64,000 bases of DNA. Origin: Caulobacter sp. Root655 (GTDB lineage: Bacteria > Pseudomonadota > Alphaproteobacteria > Caulobacterales > Caulobacteraceae). Position 1 is the first letter of the stretch; each line of letters starts with the position of its first letter. Positions 16,092 to 24,903 of the stretch are shown piece by piece. The stretch spans positions 310,598 through 374,597 of the forward strand of contig NZ_LMHC01000024.1 in the NCBI RefSeq assembly GCF_001427665.1, in the 5' to 3' direction. The notes beneath the pieces are model-generated. The model saw only the letters and a program-made list of their open reading frames with translations, did not search any database and had not been told where the DNA came from. The position numbers were made by a program, and so were the translations under genes.

Positions 16092-17144
16092 CTACGTCAG
16101 CGGCGTCCATTCCTGATCGCTCGGCAGAGGCGCGAAAATCTCGTCGAGCATCGCGTCGCTAACGCCTTCAAGCTCTGCCGGATCCCAGCGCGGGGCGTTA
16201 TCCTTGTCGATGATCACCGCGCGCACGCCCTCGATGAAGTCGTGCCTCTGAACCACGCGGGCCCCGATGCGGTATTCCATGGCCATGTTATCGGCGAAGT
16301 CGGTCAGGGCCGCGCCGGTCTCGAGCTGGCGGAAGGCCACCTTCAGGGTCTGGGACGACTTGGTCTTCAGCACCGCCAGCTGGGCCTTGCCCCAGTCGCT
16401 GGAGTCGGCCTCCAGGAACTCGAAGATTTCCTCGACGCTGGTCCCCACGAACAGGCGGTTGAGGTCCTGCTCGATGCTGATTAGCGGCGCCTTGCCGGCG
16501 TCGGCGCGGTATTTCTTCAGGGTGTCGTCGATGCGGCGCGGGTCGGCGACGATGGCCTTCTTCAGGCCCTCGACGGCGCCGAACTCGACGAAGTGGGTGG
16601 CGATGCCCAGGCGCAGGCAGTCGGCGCCCTTGATCCGCGCCCCGGTCAGGGCCAGCCACAGCCCGGCCTTGCCCGGCAGGCGCGGCAGGTACCAGCCGCC
16701 GCCAACGTCCGGGAACAGGCCGATGCCGGTCTCGGGCATGGCGTAGGTCGTGCGCTCGGTGGCGATCCGGTAGTGGGCCGGCATCGAGATTCCGACGCCG
16801 CCACCCATTACCACCCCGTCCATCACCGCCACCACCGGGGTCTCGTAGGTGAACAGCAGGTGGTTGAGCTGATACTCGGTGTGGAAGAAGGCCCGGGCTT
16901 CCTTGCCGTCGCCCGCCCCGCTGTGGGCCAGCATGCGGATGTCGCCGCCGGCGCAGAAGCCGCGCTCGCCGGCGTGGTCGATGATGACCATGTAGATCTC
17001 GGGATCTTCCCGCCAGTCAAGCAGCGCGCCGATCATGATCTCGCACATGGTCTGGGTCAGGGCGTGCAGGGCCTGGGGCCGGTTCAGGGTCAGCCGGCCG
17101 ACGTTCTTCTGAACGCGGACGAGGACTTCGGGTTGGTCGTTCAT
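16092..17144 (-). CDS. 3-hydroxyisobutyryl-CoA hydrolase-type enoyl-CoA hydratase family protein
   Basis: This enzyme releases 3-hydroxyisobutyrate from CoA in valine catabolism, preventing build-up of methacrylyl-CoA. The 350 residues match the HIBCH subfamily, longer than simple hydratases. Crotonase signatures are GRLTLNRPQALHALT (16-30), GFCAGGDIRML with the oxyanion loop, GVVMGGGVGISMPAHYRIATE, and PETGIGLFPDVGGGWYLPRL, where E and D are the catalytic acids typical of HIBCH. It overlaps the histidine phosphatase gene by four bases (ATGA). A methacrylyl-CoA role is supported by nearby mmsB and acyl-CoA dehydrogenase. Confidence 0.92.
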   Translation of the reverse strand: MNDQPEVLVRVQKNVGRLTLNRPQALHALTQTMCEIMIGALLDWREDPEIYMVIIDHAGERGFCAGGDIRMLAHSGAGDGKEARAFFHTEYQLNHLLFTYETPVVAVMDGVVMGGGVGISMPAHYRIATERTTYAMPETGIGLFPDVGGGWYLPRLPGKAGLWLALTGARIKGADCLRLGIATHFVEFGAVEGLKKAIVADPRRIDDTLKKYRADAGKAPLISIEQDLNRLFVGTSVEEIFEFLEADSSDWGKAQLAVLKTKSSQTLKVAFRQLETGAALTDFADNMAMEYRIGARVVQRHDFIEGVRAVIIDKDNAPRWDPAELEGVSDAMLDEIFAPLPSDQEWTPLT

Positions 17145-17758
17145 GCGAGGTCCTTGACGGGTTCGAGGTCTTCGACCGGCGCGCAGGCGAAGCGGTCGAG
17201 TTGGCCGGCGCTCAGCCGGTAGAGGGCGTCCTGCGGCACGTCCAGTTCCATCACCTCGGCGGGCGACAGGCCCGCATAGGCGCCGCGCAGCAGTCGGCCC
17301 GCGATGCCATGGCTGACGACGATCAGCCGCCGCTCGGGCTCGGCGACCTGCTCGGCCAGCCAGTCGGACACTCGCGTCATCACCTGGTCATAGGTCTCGC
17401 CGCCGGGCGCGGCGAAGAACCATCGCCTGTCGGCGAAGATCTCGGGGTGCTCTCGCGCCAGCTCCGCCCGTAGACGGCCTTCCCACGCCCCGACCGTCAG
17501 CTCCATCAGCCGGTCGTCGAATTCGACGGACAGGTCCAGGCGGGCGCCGATGATTCCGGCCGTATCGCGCGCCCGCCGCAGCGGGCTGGCGACGATCCGC
17601 CAAGAGGCCGGTGAATCCCGGACGATGAGGTCGTGCAGCAGATCCCCCATCGCCCCGGCCTGGGCGCGGCCCAGCGCCGTCAGGTCGGACTCCATCTGCC
17701 CCTGCAGGCGATGCTCGCGATTGAACGCGGTCTGGCCGTGGCGGCAGAGATAGATCAC
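17141..17758 (-). CDS. Histidine phosphatase family protein (phosphoglycerate mutase-like)
   Basis: A 205-residue branch-1 histidine phosphatase. The catalytic motif is YLCRHGQTAFN (residues 3-13), with the second histidine in VVSHGIAGRLLRG and the proton donor E in VGAWEGR. Typical substrates are phosphorylated sugars or nucleotides; the specific one here cannot be told from sequence. I favour a GTG start at 17758, with GGGGAAG seven bases upstream and the fold starting at once. An ATG at 17863 would add 35 low-complexity residues. It overlaps the hydrolase gene downstream by four bases. Confidence 0.87.
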   Translation of the reverse strand: MIYLCRHGQTAFNREHRLQGQMESDLTALGRAQAGAMGDLLHDLIVRDSPASWRIVASPLRRARDTAGIIGARLDLSVEFDDRLMELTVGAWEGRLRAELAREHPEIFADRRWFFAAPGGETYDQVMTRVSDWLAEQVAEPERRLIVVSHGIAGRLLRGAYAGLSPAEVMELDVPQDALYRLSAGQLDRFACAPVEDLEPVKDLA

Positions 17759-17904
17759 GTGGCGCTTCCCCAAGCTCCGAAGGCGCTCGACATAGTCCGG
17801 AACGCCGTCGATGTCGCCTCGTCTCGAGGCATGACGACCGCGGCTGGACGCCTGTCCGTGCATTTTTGCTGGCCACGACGCCCCATGGCCGGTAACGGCG
17901 CGGT

Positions 17905-18354
17905 ATGATCGAACCCCATTCCTCCGGCGGCTACATCCTGGAAGAACTCGTCGTCGGGATGGTCGCCGAAAAACGCGTCGCCATCACCGAAGAGCGCATC
18001 CAGAAGTTCGCCGAAGCCTCGGACGACTTCAATCCCGTGCACATGGACGAGGCCTTCGCGTCCAAGACCGCCTATCGCGGCCGGATCGCCCACGGCCTGT
18101 TGTCGGCCTCGTTCGGGTCCGCCCTGGTCGGCACCATCCTGCCAGGCGCGGGCGCGATCTATCTGGCCCAGACCCTGGCGTTCCACAGGCCCGTGCGCAT
18201 CGGCGACGTCGTGGTCTCCCGCGTCACCATCGCCGCGATCGACGAGGTGAGCGCGCGGGTGACGCTGCGCTGCGAAGGCTTTGTCGGCGACGACCTGATC
18301 ATGGACGGCGAAGCCACCGTCCGCGTTCCACGTCGCCGCCGCGCCAAGACCTGA
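17905..18354 (+). CDS. MaoC-family hot-dog dehydratase, (R)-specific enoyl-CoA hydratase-like
   Basis: A 149-residue hot-dog-fold protein. The MaoC catalytic block is EASDDFNPVHMDEAFA (about 37-52) with the D-x4-H pair, followed by the helix RGRIAHGLLSASFGSALVG. Family members hydrate trans-enoyl-CoA to (R)-3-hydroxyacyl-CoA, feeding polyhydroxyalkanoate synthesis or fatty acid breakdown. It is convergent with an acyl-CoA dehydrogenase, only ten bases between stops. The C-terminal PRRRRAKT is basic. Confidence 0.9.
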   Translation: MIEPHSSGGYILEELVVGMVAEKRVAITEERIQKFAEASDDFNPVHMDEAFASKTAYRGRIAHGLLSASFGSALVGTILPGAGAIYLAQTLAFHRPVRIGDVVVSRVTIAAIDEVSARVTLRCEGFVGDDLIMDGEATVRVPRRRRAKT

Positions 18355-18363
18355 CACCCGGCG

Positions 18364-19503
18364 CTACTGCCGAAACATCTCGCGCGCGATGATCACCCGC
18401 ATGATCTCGTTGGTGCCTTCCAGGATCTGGTGCACCCGCAGGTCGCGGACGATGCGCTCCAGCGGGTAGTCCTGCAGGTAGCCGTAACCGCCGTGCAGCT
18501 GCAAGGCGTCGTTGGCCACCTGGAAGCCGGCGTCGGTGGCGAAGCGCTTGGCCATGGCGCACAGCTTCGTCGCCTGAGGATCTCGGTTGTCGAGCGCGTG
18601 GGCGGCGCGGCGCACCATCAGCCGGGCGGCCTCCAGGTCGGTGGCCATGTCGGCCAGCTTGAACTGCAGGGCCTGGAAGTCCTTCAGCGGCTTGCCGAAC
18701 TGGTTGCGGGTCTCGATATAGGCCTTGGCGGTGTCGAGGGCCAGCTGCGCCCCGCCCAGCGAGCACGAGGCGATGTTCAGCCGCCCGCCGTCCAGGCCCA
18801 TCATGGCGAAGCGGAAGCCCTCGCCTTCCTGGCCGATACGGTTGGCGACCGGCACCCGGCATTCGTCGAAGTTCACCGCCGCGGTCGGTTGGCTGTTCCA
18901 GCCCATCTTGCGCTCGTTGGCCCCGAAGCTCAGGCCCGGCGTCCCCTTCTCGACCACGAAGGCCGACACGCCCTTGGCGCCGTCCACGCCGGTGCGGGCC
19001 ATGACCACATAGACGTCCGAGACCCCGCCGCCCGAGATGAAGGCCTTGCCGCCGTTCAGCACGTAGTGGTCGCCGTCCAGCCGCGCGGTGGTGCGCATGT
19101 TGGCGGCGTCCGAGCCCGAGCCCGGCTCGGTCAGGCAATAGCTGGCGATCAATTCCATGGTCGTCAGGCGCGGCAGATAGCGGTTGCGCAGCTCATCCGA
19201 GCCGAACCGGTCGATCATCCACGAGGCCATGTTGTGGATGGTCAGATAGGCCGCGGTCGACACGTCGCCATAGCTCAGGGCCTCGAAGATGATCGAAGCG
19301 TCAAGGCGCGACAGGCCCGTGCCGCCGACGTCCTCCTGCACATAGATGCCGGCGAAGCCCAGCTCGGCTGCCTGGCGCAGCACGTCGACCGGGAAATGCT
19401 TCTTCTCGTCCCACTCGGCGGAATGCGGGGCAAGCTGTCCCTCGGCGAAGGCCCTGGCCGCGTCCTGAATAGCGACCTGATCGTCAGTCAGCGCGAAATC
19501 CAT
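18364..19503 (-). CDS. Acyl-CoA dehydrogenase, isobutyryl-CoA dehydrogenase-type
   Basis: A 379-residue flavoprotein. FAD and substrate blocks include IASYCLTEPGSGSDAANM (about 117-134), YVLNGGKAFISGGGVSDVYVVMART, FQALQFKLADM and the C-terminal LHGGYGYLQDYPLERIVRD. The catalytic Glu of this group sits in ILEGTNEIM. The position near HIBCH- and mmsB-type genes supports isobutyryl-CoA (valine branch), with other short branched acyl-CoAs as alternatives. Electrons would go to an electron-transfer flavoprotein encoded elsewhere. Confidence 0.9.
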   Translation of the reverse strand: MDFALTDDQVAIQDAARAFAEGQLAPHSAEWDEKKHFPVDVLRQAAELGFAGIYVQEDVGGTGLSRLDASIIFEALSYGDVSTAAYLTIHNMASWMIDRFGSDELRNRYLPRLTTMELIASYCLTEPGSGSDAANMRTTARLDGDHYVLNGGKAFISGGGVSDVYVVMARTGVDGAKGVSAFVVEKGTPGLSFGANERKMGWNSQPTAAVNFDECRVPVANRIGQEGEGFRFAMMGLDGGRLNIASCSLGGAQLALDTAKAYIETRNQFGKPLKDFQALQFKLADMATDLEAARLMVRRAAHALDNRDPQATKLCAMAKRFATDAGFQVANDALQLHGGYGYLQDYPLERIVRDLRVHQILEGTNEIMRVIIAREMFRQ

Positions 19504-19701
19504 GCGCGATATCCTCCCGTGCGGGGCAGAGTGAACCCCTCGCCTTCTTGGCCGCTGACGTGCCGCGCGGCGCGCGCTGTGTCAATCATATCTCACTTGG
19601 CGACTTTACATGCTGCGGTGCGGCCAAAAACGTCGCGCCGCCCTTGATCCGCAACACGTCCCGTACCAAATCGCCCCCATCGGAGGCGTCGTCTTTCTGT
19701 C

Positions 19702-20133
19702 ATGCGTAAGTTCATTGCCGTTTTCGCCGCTCTCGCGGCGCTTGCCAGCGTGTCGTCGGTTCAGGCGGCCGACCTGGGTGTTTGGACCGGCCCGAAGGAC
19801 AATGTCCGGGTCGCGATCAAGAGCTGCGGGACCAGCACCTGCGGCACCGTGGTCTATGCCAGCCCCAAGGCCGAGGCCGACGCCCGCAAGAGCGGCCTGA
19901 CAACTCTGGTCGGCCAGCAACTGCTGCGCAACTTCGAGCCCGACGGCAAGGGCAACATGCGCGGCAAGGTCTTCGTGCCGACCCTGAAGGTCACCCTGTC
20001 GGGCACCGCCGAGTTCATCGACGCTCGCACCATGCGCGCCAAGGGCTGCGTCCTGGGCAAGGTGCTGTGCAAGTCGCAGATCTGGACCCGCATCGACACC
20101 GTCACGGCGCGGCTGGACGACCGCGCCAGCTGA
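19702..20133 (+). CDS. DUF2147 exported protein
   Basis: A 143-residue protein with a signal peptide (MRKFIAVFAALAALASVSSVQA, cleavage near A22). The mature part is a beta-rich DUF2147 domain; the start GVWTGPKDNVRVAIKSCG and the later GKVFVPTLKVTLSGTAEFID are typical. The mature portion has four cysteines (C40, C45, C113, C119) that could form two disulfides in the periplasm. The family's function is unknown. A GGAGG lies 15 bases upstream of the ATG. It is divergent from the acyl-CoA dehydrogenase with 198 bases between, where both promoters must sit. Confidence 0.85.
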   Translation: MRKFIAVFAALAALASVSSVQAADLGVWTGPKDNVRVAIKSCGTSTCGTVVYASPKAEADARKSGLTTLVGQQLLRNFEPDGKGNMRGKVFVPTLKVTLSGTAEFIDARTMRAKGCVLGKVLCKSQIWTRIDTVTARLDDRAS

Positions 20134-20289
20134 CACGCCCCTGTTCGATCCGCGACAAACCGCTTGATCCGGACCCCACAAGACGCCAGCCTCAGGTTGA
20201 CAGTGTTCAGTTAGGCGTCCGCAGAGACGCCGGCCTGGGTGAGGAACGCGGCGAGCTCCAAGCTTCGCCGCCTAGGGAAGGTGTGCGCC

Positions 20290-21792
20290 ATGACGGAGAC
20301 CGCCGCGCTCGAAGGCGCCTCGCGACAGTCGTCGACCGAGCATTTCGACGTGATCATCGTCGGGGCTGGAATCTCCGGAATAGGCGGAGCCTACCACCTG
20401 GCCCAGCAGCGGCCGGGGACGCGTTTCGTGGTTCTCGAGGCCATGGAGAGCTTCGGCGGCACCTGGCATAGCCACCGGTACCCGGGCATCCGCTCCGACA
20501 GCGATCTCTATACCTTCGGCTACCGGTTCAAGCCGTGGATCGGGCCGCCGATCGCCACGGGCGCCGAAATCCTGACCTATATGGGCGAGGTGATCGCCGA
20601 CAACGATCTGGGCCGGCACATCCGTTACGGCCACGGAATCGTCTCGGCCCGCTGGTCCGGCGCCGACAAGCTCTGGACGCTGGAGGTCCGGCGCGAGGAC
20701 GGCGAAATCGCCCGCTTCACCACCGGCTTCCTGTGGATGTGCCAGGGCTACTACCGGCAACGGCAGGGCTACACCCCCGAATGGCCCGGCATGGAGGCCT
20801 TCAAGGGCCAGATCGTCCACCCGCAGGAATGGCCCGAGAACCTCGACTACAAGGGCAAGACGGTGGTCGTCATCGGCTCCGGGGCGACCGCCGCGACCCT
20901 GGTCCCGGCCATCGCCGACGACAGCGGCCATGTGACCCTGCTGCAGCGCTCGCCGACCTTCTTCGTGCCTGGGCGCAACGAGAACGAACTGGCCAACACC
21001 CTGCGCGAGCTGGAGATCGACGAGTCGTGGATCCACGAGATCGTCCGCCGCAAGGTGCTGCTCGACCAGGCGGTGTTCACCCGCCGCGCCGTCGAGGAGC
21101 CCGAGGTCGTCACCCAGGAGCTGCTCGAAGGCGTGAAGGCCTTCCTGGGTCCCGACTTCGACATCGCGACCCATTTCACCCCGCGCTACCGGCCCTGGCG
21201 GCAGCGGATCGCCTTCGTGCCCGATGGCGACCTCTTCCAAGGCATCGCCGCGGGCAAGGCGTCGGTCGTCACCGACGAGATCGAACGCTTCACCGAAACC
21301 GGCCTGCTGTTGAAATCCGGCCGGACGCTGGACGCCGACATCATCGTCACCGCCACCGGCTTCAACCTCAACGCCCTGGGCGACATCGCCTTCAGCATCG
21401 ACGACCGGCCGCTGGATTTCGCCGACACCGTCACCTATCGCGGCATGATGTTCACCGGCGTGCCCAACCTCATCTGGGTGTTCGGCTATTTCCGGGCCAG
21501 CTGGACCCTGCGGGCCGATCTGGTCGGCGACTTCGTCTGCCGGCTGCTGGCGCACATGGAGGACAAGGGCGCCAGGCAGGTCTCGGTGGCGCTGCGCCCC
21601 GAGGACAAGGACATGCCGCTTTCCGGCTGGATCGATCCGGAGAACTTCAATCCGGGCTACCTGACGCGCGGCATGCACCTGCTGCCCAAGGCGGGGAGCA
21701 AGTCCGAATGGCGACACACCCAGGACTACTGGGCCGAGAAGGACGAGATCCCGGCCATCGACCTGGACGATCCCGCCTTCGTCTATTCCTGA
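20290..21792 (+). CDS. Baeyer-Villiger-type FAD/NADPH monooxygenase
   Basis: A 500-residue class B flavoprotein monooxygenase. It has two Rossmann motifs, GAGISG (25-30) for FAD and GSGATA (196-201) for NADPH. Between them is FKGQIVHPQEWP at 171-182, matching the Baeyer-Villiger fingerprint FxGxxxHxxxWP. The ATG-like motif is DIIVTATGF. Family members insert oxygen into ketones to give esters or lactones; the physiological substrate is unknown. The ATG at 20290 has GGGAAGG eight bases upstream; an in-frame ATG at 20239 lacks such a site. It lies 81 bases before hemB, with no functional link apparent. Confidence 0.92.
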   Translation: MTETAALEGASRQSSTEHFDVIIVGAGISGIGGAYHLAQQRPGTRFVVLEAMESFGGTWHSHRYPGIRSDSDLYTFGYRFKPWIGPPIATGAEILTYMGEVIADNDLGRHIRYGHGIVSARWSGADKLWTLEVRREDGEIARFTTGFLWMCQGYYRQRQGYTPEWPGMEAFKGQIVHPQEWPENLDYKGKTVVVIGSGATAATLVPAIADDSGHVTLLQRSPTFFVPGRNENELANTLRELEIDESWIHEIVRRKVLLDQAVFTRRAVEEPEVVTQELLEGVKAFLGPDFDIATHFTPRYRPWRQRIAFVPDGDLFQGIAAGKASVVTDEIERFTETGLLLKSGRTLDADIIVTATGFNLNALGDIAFSIDDRPLDFADTVTYRGMMFTGVPNLIWVFGYFRASWTLRADLVGDFVCRLLAHMEDKGARQVSVALRPEDKDMPLSGWIDPENFNPGYLTRGMHLLPKAGSKSEWRHTQDYWAEKDEIPAIDLDDPAFVYS

Positions 21793-21873
21793 AGGCTGCG
21801 AGGCAAGGGCGGCGGGTGCTTAAGGGCTTCGTCACCCTTGCCTCGCGCCGCCTCCCGCGCGAAACCCTAGGCC

Positions 21874-22878
21874 ATGACCACGCCCCCGCTCGCCCCCTAC
21901 CCCGCCACCCGCCTGCGCCGCCTGCGCCAGGCCGACTGGACCCGCCGCCTGGTGCGCGAGACCACGCTGACGCCGTCCGACCTGATCTGGTCGATGGTGG
22001 TGCACGAGGGCGAGGGCGTGATCCCCGTCGCCTCGATGCCGGGCGTCGAGCGCCTGTCGGTCAAGGAGGCCGCCAAGGCCGCCGTGCGGGCCCGCGACCT
22101 GGGCATCCCGGCCATCGCCATCTTCCCGCATATCGACGGGGCCCGGAAGGACGCGTTCGGCTCGATCGCCGCCGATCCGGACGGCGTCATCCCCCGCGCC
22201 GTCAAGGCCATGAAGGACGCCGCCCCCGAGGTCGGGATCATGTGCGACGTGGCCTTGGACCCCTTCACCGACCACGGCCACGACGGCGTGGTCGAGGGCG
22301 GCCGCATCCTCAACGACCCGACCATCGAGCGGCTGATCGAACAGGGCCTGATGCAGGCGGAAGCCGGCGCCGACATCCTGGCCCCGTCCGACATGATGGA
22401 CGGCCGGATCGGCAAGCTGCGCGCGGCCCTGGAGGCCGCGAACTTCCAGGACACGATGATCATGTCCTACGCCGCCAAGTACGCCTCGGCCTTCTACGGC
22501 CCGTACCGTGACGCCATCGGCTCGGCGAAACTGTCGGCCGGCCAGGGCGACAAGAAGACCTACCAGATGGACCCGGCCAACACCGAGGAGGCGATCCGCG
22601 AGGTTGCCCTCGACATCGCCGAAGGCGCCGACATGGTCATGGTCAAGCCGGGCATGCCCTATCTCGACATCCTGCGCCGCCTGGTCGAGGAATTCCGCAT
22701 GCCCACCTACGCCTTCCAGGTCTCGGGCGAGTACGCGATGATCAAGGCCGCCGGGATGAACGGCTGGATCGACGAGGAACGCGCCATCCTCGAAAGCCTG
22801 ACCGCCTTCAAGCGAGCCGGCGCGGCCGGGATCATCAGCTATTTCGCGCCCTGGGCGGCGGAAAAGCTGGGCGCGTGA
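21874..22878 (+). CDS. hemB: Delta-aminolevulinic acid dehydratase (porphobilinogen synthase)
   Basis: HemB joins two aminolevulinates into porphobilinogen in haem and cobalamin synthesis. The 334-residue protein has Schiff-base lysines K202 (SYAAKYASAFYG) and K258 (VMVKPGMPYLD). The metal-binding region CDVALDPFTDHGHDG (124-138) has A127, D129 and D137 where zinc enzymes have three cysteines, so it is the magnesium-type enzyme with no catalytic Zn. N-terminal arginine-rich leader RLRRLRQADWTRR is typical of the family. It overlaps the next gene by four bases. Confidence 0.97.
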   Translation: MTTPPLAPYPATRLRRLRQADWTRRLVRETTLTPSDLIWSMVVHEGEGVIPVASMPGVERLSVKEAAKAAVRARDLGIPAIAIFPHIDGARKDAFGSIAADPDGVIPRAVKAMKDAAPEVGIMCDVALDPFTDHGHDGVVEGGRILNDPTIERLIEQGLMQAEAGADILAPSDMMDGRIGKLRAALEAANFQDTMIMSYAAKYASAFYGPYRDAIGSAKLSAGQGDKKTYQMDPANTEEAIREVALDIAEGADMVMVKPGMPYLDILRRLVEEFRMPTYAFQVSGEYAMIKAAGMNGWIDEERAILESLTAFKRAGAAGIISYFAPWAAEKLGA

Positions 22879-23291
22879 GGTTCGGAACCCTCAGATCGAT
22901 CGCCCATAACCTGGGCGACTCCATCGCTTCGGGCCTGGGTCTCCCCATAGGCCTCTACGGCTACGACGTCTTCGCCGAAGCCCGGGCCTCGGCCGAGGGC
23001 TATGTCGAGATCGATTTCATGAAGGGCGAAATGCGCGGGGCCATGCCTTCGAACGTCATGTCCGAGGCGATCCTGCGCTATCTCGACTGGCTGTCGATCC
23101 TGGCCGCCAAGCATGGTGGATCGGTCGGAGACTTCGCGGATTTGACCATCCGCTTTATCGACGCCTCGCCCTACGGCCCGCATTTCGTCGTGACGGTCGC
23201 GAGCAGCAAGGAGCGTCGGGACACCACGGTCTATCACGGCCATGGCGGCCTCACCCTGGCCAGAACCGCGGCCACCGGGACGCTCGGCTGA
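22875..23291 (+). CDS. Unknown protein translationally coupled to hemB
   Basis: A 138-residue protein whose GTG start overlaps the hemB stop (GTGA). I do not recognise the family. It is soluble-looking, with a glycine-rich N-terminal third (SGLGLPIGLYGYDVF), a mixed middle (EIDFMKGEMRGAMPSNVMSEAILRYLDWL) and a strand-like GPHFVVTVASSKE. No signal peptide, membrane span or cysteine motif is seen. The overlap suggests co-translation with hemB, but not necessarily a haem role. Confidence 0.75.
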   Translation: MRFGTLRSIAHNLGDSIASGLGLPIGLYGYDVFAEARASAEGYVEIDFMKGEMRGAMPSNVMSEAILRYLDWLSILAAKHGGSVGDFADLTIRFIDASPYGPHFVVTVASSKERRDTTVYHGHGGLTLARTAATGTLG

Positions 23292-23618
23292 CATGGCCAG
23301 GCCCGGGACCGCCTTCAGCCAAGGCCGGTTCTATGGCGTCTCGACCGTCGAGCGCTGCCGGCCGCCTGGGTCGCCGCCGCCACAGCCCCACCCGCCCAGG
23401 CCAGGCCCAACGCCGATTACGACTACCTGATCTGGCTGCAGACCTTCGCCGGCCACAAGGCCTGGGTGATGAGCGGCACGGGCGGCAACAAGGTCGTGGT
23501 GGTTCCCGACCTCGCGCTGGTCGCGGTGATCACCACCACCAACTTCAACGTCCGCCAGCCGCACGCCATCTCGGAGAAACTGCTGAGCGAGCATGTGCTG
23601 GCGGCGGTTCAGCCGTAG
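23285..23618 (+). pseudogene. Frameshifted C-terminal remnant of a serine hydrolase (class C beta-lactamase-like)
   Basis: The frame ending at the TAG at 23616-23618 reads AAWVAAATAPPAQARP, DYDYLIWLQTF, GHKAWVMSGTGGNKVVVVP and VAVITTTNFN, which are the conserved end blocks of beta-lactamase-type serine hydrolases, where the SGTGG triad faces the active site. No start exists in this frame. The preceding block MARPGTAFSQGRFYG, also typical of the family, lies in a different frame just upstream (about 23293-23337), so at least one frameshift separates them. The N-terminal domain with the catalytic SxxK is absent. Confidence 0.75.
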
Positions 23619-23621
23619 GCG

Positions 23622-24032
23622 TCAGTTCGGCAACTGGATCAGCGCGTCGAACGGCTTGCCCTGGCGCAGGGCCTGCAGCGGCGCGGTGTCGGCATAGACC
23701 ACCTCCTCGATGATCCGGCCGTCGCGCAAGGTCAGCTTGTCGACGCCCCGCCAGGTCACGAGGTGTTCGCCGTAACGGTTGGAGCTTTCCCACTCGATCA
23801 CCACCACCTCGCCGCGCGTGGTCCAGCCGACCAGGGACCAGGTCAGGTGGGGCGCGTTGACCTTGGTCAGGTCGTTCAGCATGCCGATCTCGTCGCCCCG
23901 GATCACGCGGTTGGCGAAGGGATAGTGGAGCTGGCCCTCGGGATGCCAGAGCGCGAGAAAGGCCGCGCCGTCCTTGGCCGCCCAGGCGGCGGCGAAGCGG
24001 TCCACGAAGGTTTGTTTTTCGGCGTCGGTCAT
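23622..24032 (-). CDS. SnoaL/NTF2-like fold protein
   Basis: A 136-residue cone-fold protein. The N-terminal helix TFVDRFAAAWAAKDGAAFLALWHPEGQLHYP is the typical SnoaL/NTF2 opening, followed by strands HLTWSLVGWTTRGEVVVIEWESSN and LTLRDGRIIEEVVYADTAPL. Members are polyketide cyclases, hydrolases or ligand-binding proteins, and no residue pattern here allows a choice. It is divergent from the Nudix gene and converges with the pseudogene. Confidence 0.8.
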   Translation of the reverse strand: MTDAEKQTFVDRFAAAWAAKDGAAFLALWHPEGQLHYPFANRVIRGDEIGMLNDLTKVNAPHLTWSLVGWTTRGEVVVIEWESSNRYGEHLVTWRGVDKLTLRDGRIIEEVVYADTAPLQALRQGKPFDALIQLPN

Positions 24033-24164
24033 GGTGTGTCTCCTGTGAGAGACTCTGGCTAAGGCATGGGCCCGACGGCGTCTGGCGCTATCCGGACCTC
24101 ATCATCGACGCTGGCGACCTCGCGGTGGCGGACGCGAATCCTTTCCGTTGCTAGCCTCGCGCCC

Positions 24165-24569
24165 ATGCCTTCGACCATCGACATCGTCACCGCCGTGATC
24201 CGCGACAACACCGGCCTCATGCTGGTGGTCCGCAAGCGCGGCACGACCCGCTTCATGAAGCCCGGCGGCAAGCGCGAGCCCGGCGAGGACGACCTGACCG
24301 CCCTGGCCCGCGAGCTGGACGAGGAACTGGGCTGCCGCCTGGTGTCGGCCACCCGGCTTGGCGACTTCGAGGCGCCGGCCGCCAACGAGCCCGGCTTCAC
24401 CGTGCGGGCGGCGACCTACCTCGCGGAAGTCGAGGGCGCGATCGAAGCCCGGGCCGAGATTGACGAACTGGCCTGGATCGACCCGGCCGCGCCGGGCGCA
24501 CGACCGCTGGCCCCGTTGATGCTCAAGGTTCTGGCCGCCTTGCTCGCGCTGGAACCCGATCTGGCGTAA
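24165..24569 (+). CDS. Nudix hydrolase
   Basis: A 134-residue Nudix protein. The Nudix box is complete: G-x5-E-x7-REL-x-EE-x-G with the visible parts GKREPGEDD, ALARELDEELG, so Mg-dependent cleavage of nucleoside-diphosphate-linked compounds is expected. The block RKRGTTRFMKPGGKREPGE, with a phenylalanine/lysine before the box, is typical of a group acting on small dinucleotides or sanitising nucleotides. The start at 24165 (MPSTIDIVTAVI) puts the first strand at the N-terminus; there is no strong ribosome site. Confidence 0.88.
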   Translation: MPSTIDIVTAVIRDNTGLMLVVRKRGTTRFMKPGGKREPGEDDLTALARELDEELGCRLVSATRLGDFEAPAANEPGFTVRAATYLAEVEGAIEARAEIDELAWIDPAAPGARPLAPLMLKVLAALLALEPDLA

Positions 24570-24636
24570 CCTCGTTCCCAGTGTTCGGCCCGAGGCCGCG
24601 TACGACGGCCCGGTTCGTTCCTCATGGAGGTTACGC

Positions 24637-24894
24637 ATGGACGCCGACTTCAACGACACCAACAAGCCCGATCTGCTGGCCCACGAGCAGACCTACCACG
24701 GCTTCAGCATCCTCCTGCGATGGTGCATGCTGGGCCTGGCCACCGCCATCTCGACCCTGACCGTGTGGTTCGCCACCCCGGCCGGGTTCCTGGGCGGGTT
24801 GATCATCGGGATCGTGGTGTTCGCCGTCGGCTACGCCATCCTGGTGCGGCGTGAAGAGAAGCAGCCGCTCAGCCTGTGGACCGAAGGGCGGTAG
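24637..24894 (+). CDS. aa3-type cytochrome c oxidase subunit IV family protein
   Basis: An 85-residue protein with the family block HEQTYHGFSILLRWCMLGLA at about 16-35 and two hydrophobic spans (about 24-44 and 48-68), ending in a basic, charged tail (RREEKQ). In alphaproteobacterial aa3 oxidases this small subunit is non-catalytic and lies beside the haem-copper core. The main oxidase genes are not here. A GGAGG-like element lies directly before the start (ATGGAGGTTACGC). Confidence 0.85.
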   Translation: MDADFNDTNKPDLLAHEQTYHGFSILLRWCMLGLATAISTLTVWFATPAGFLGGLIIGIVVFAVGYAILVRREEKQPLSLWTEGR

Positions 24895-24903
24895 AAACCG
24901 CCG

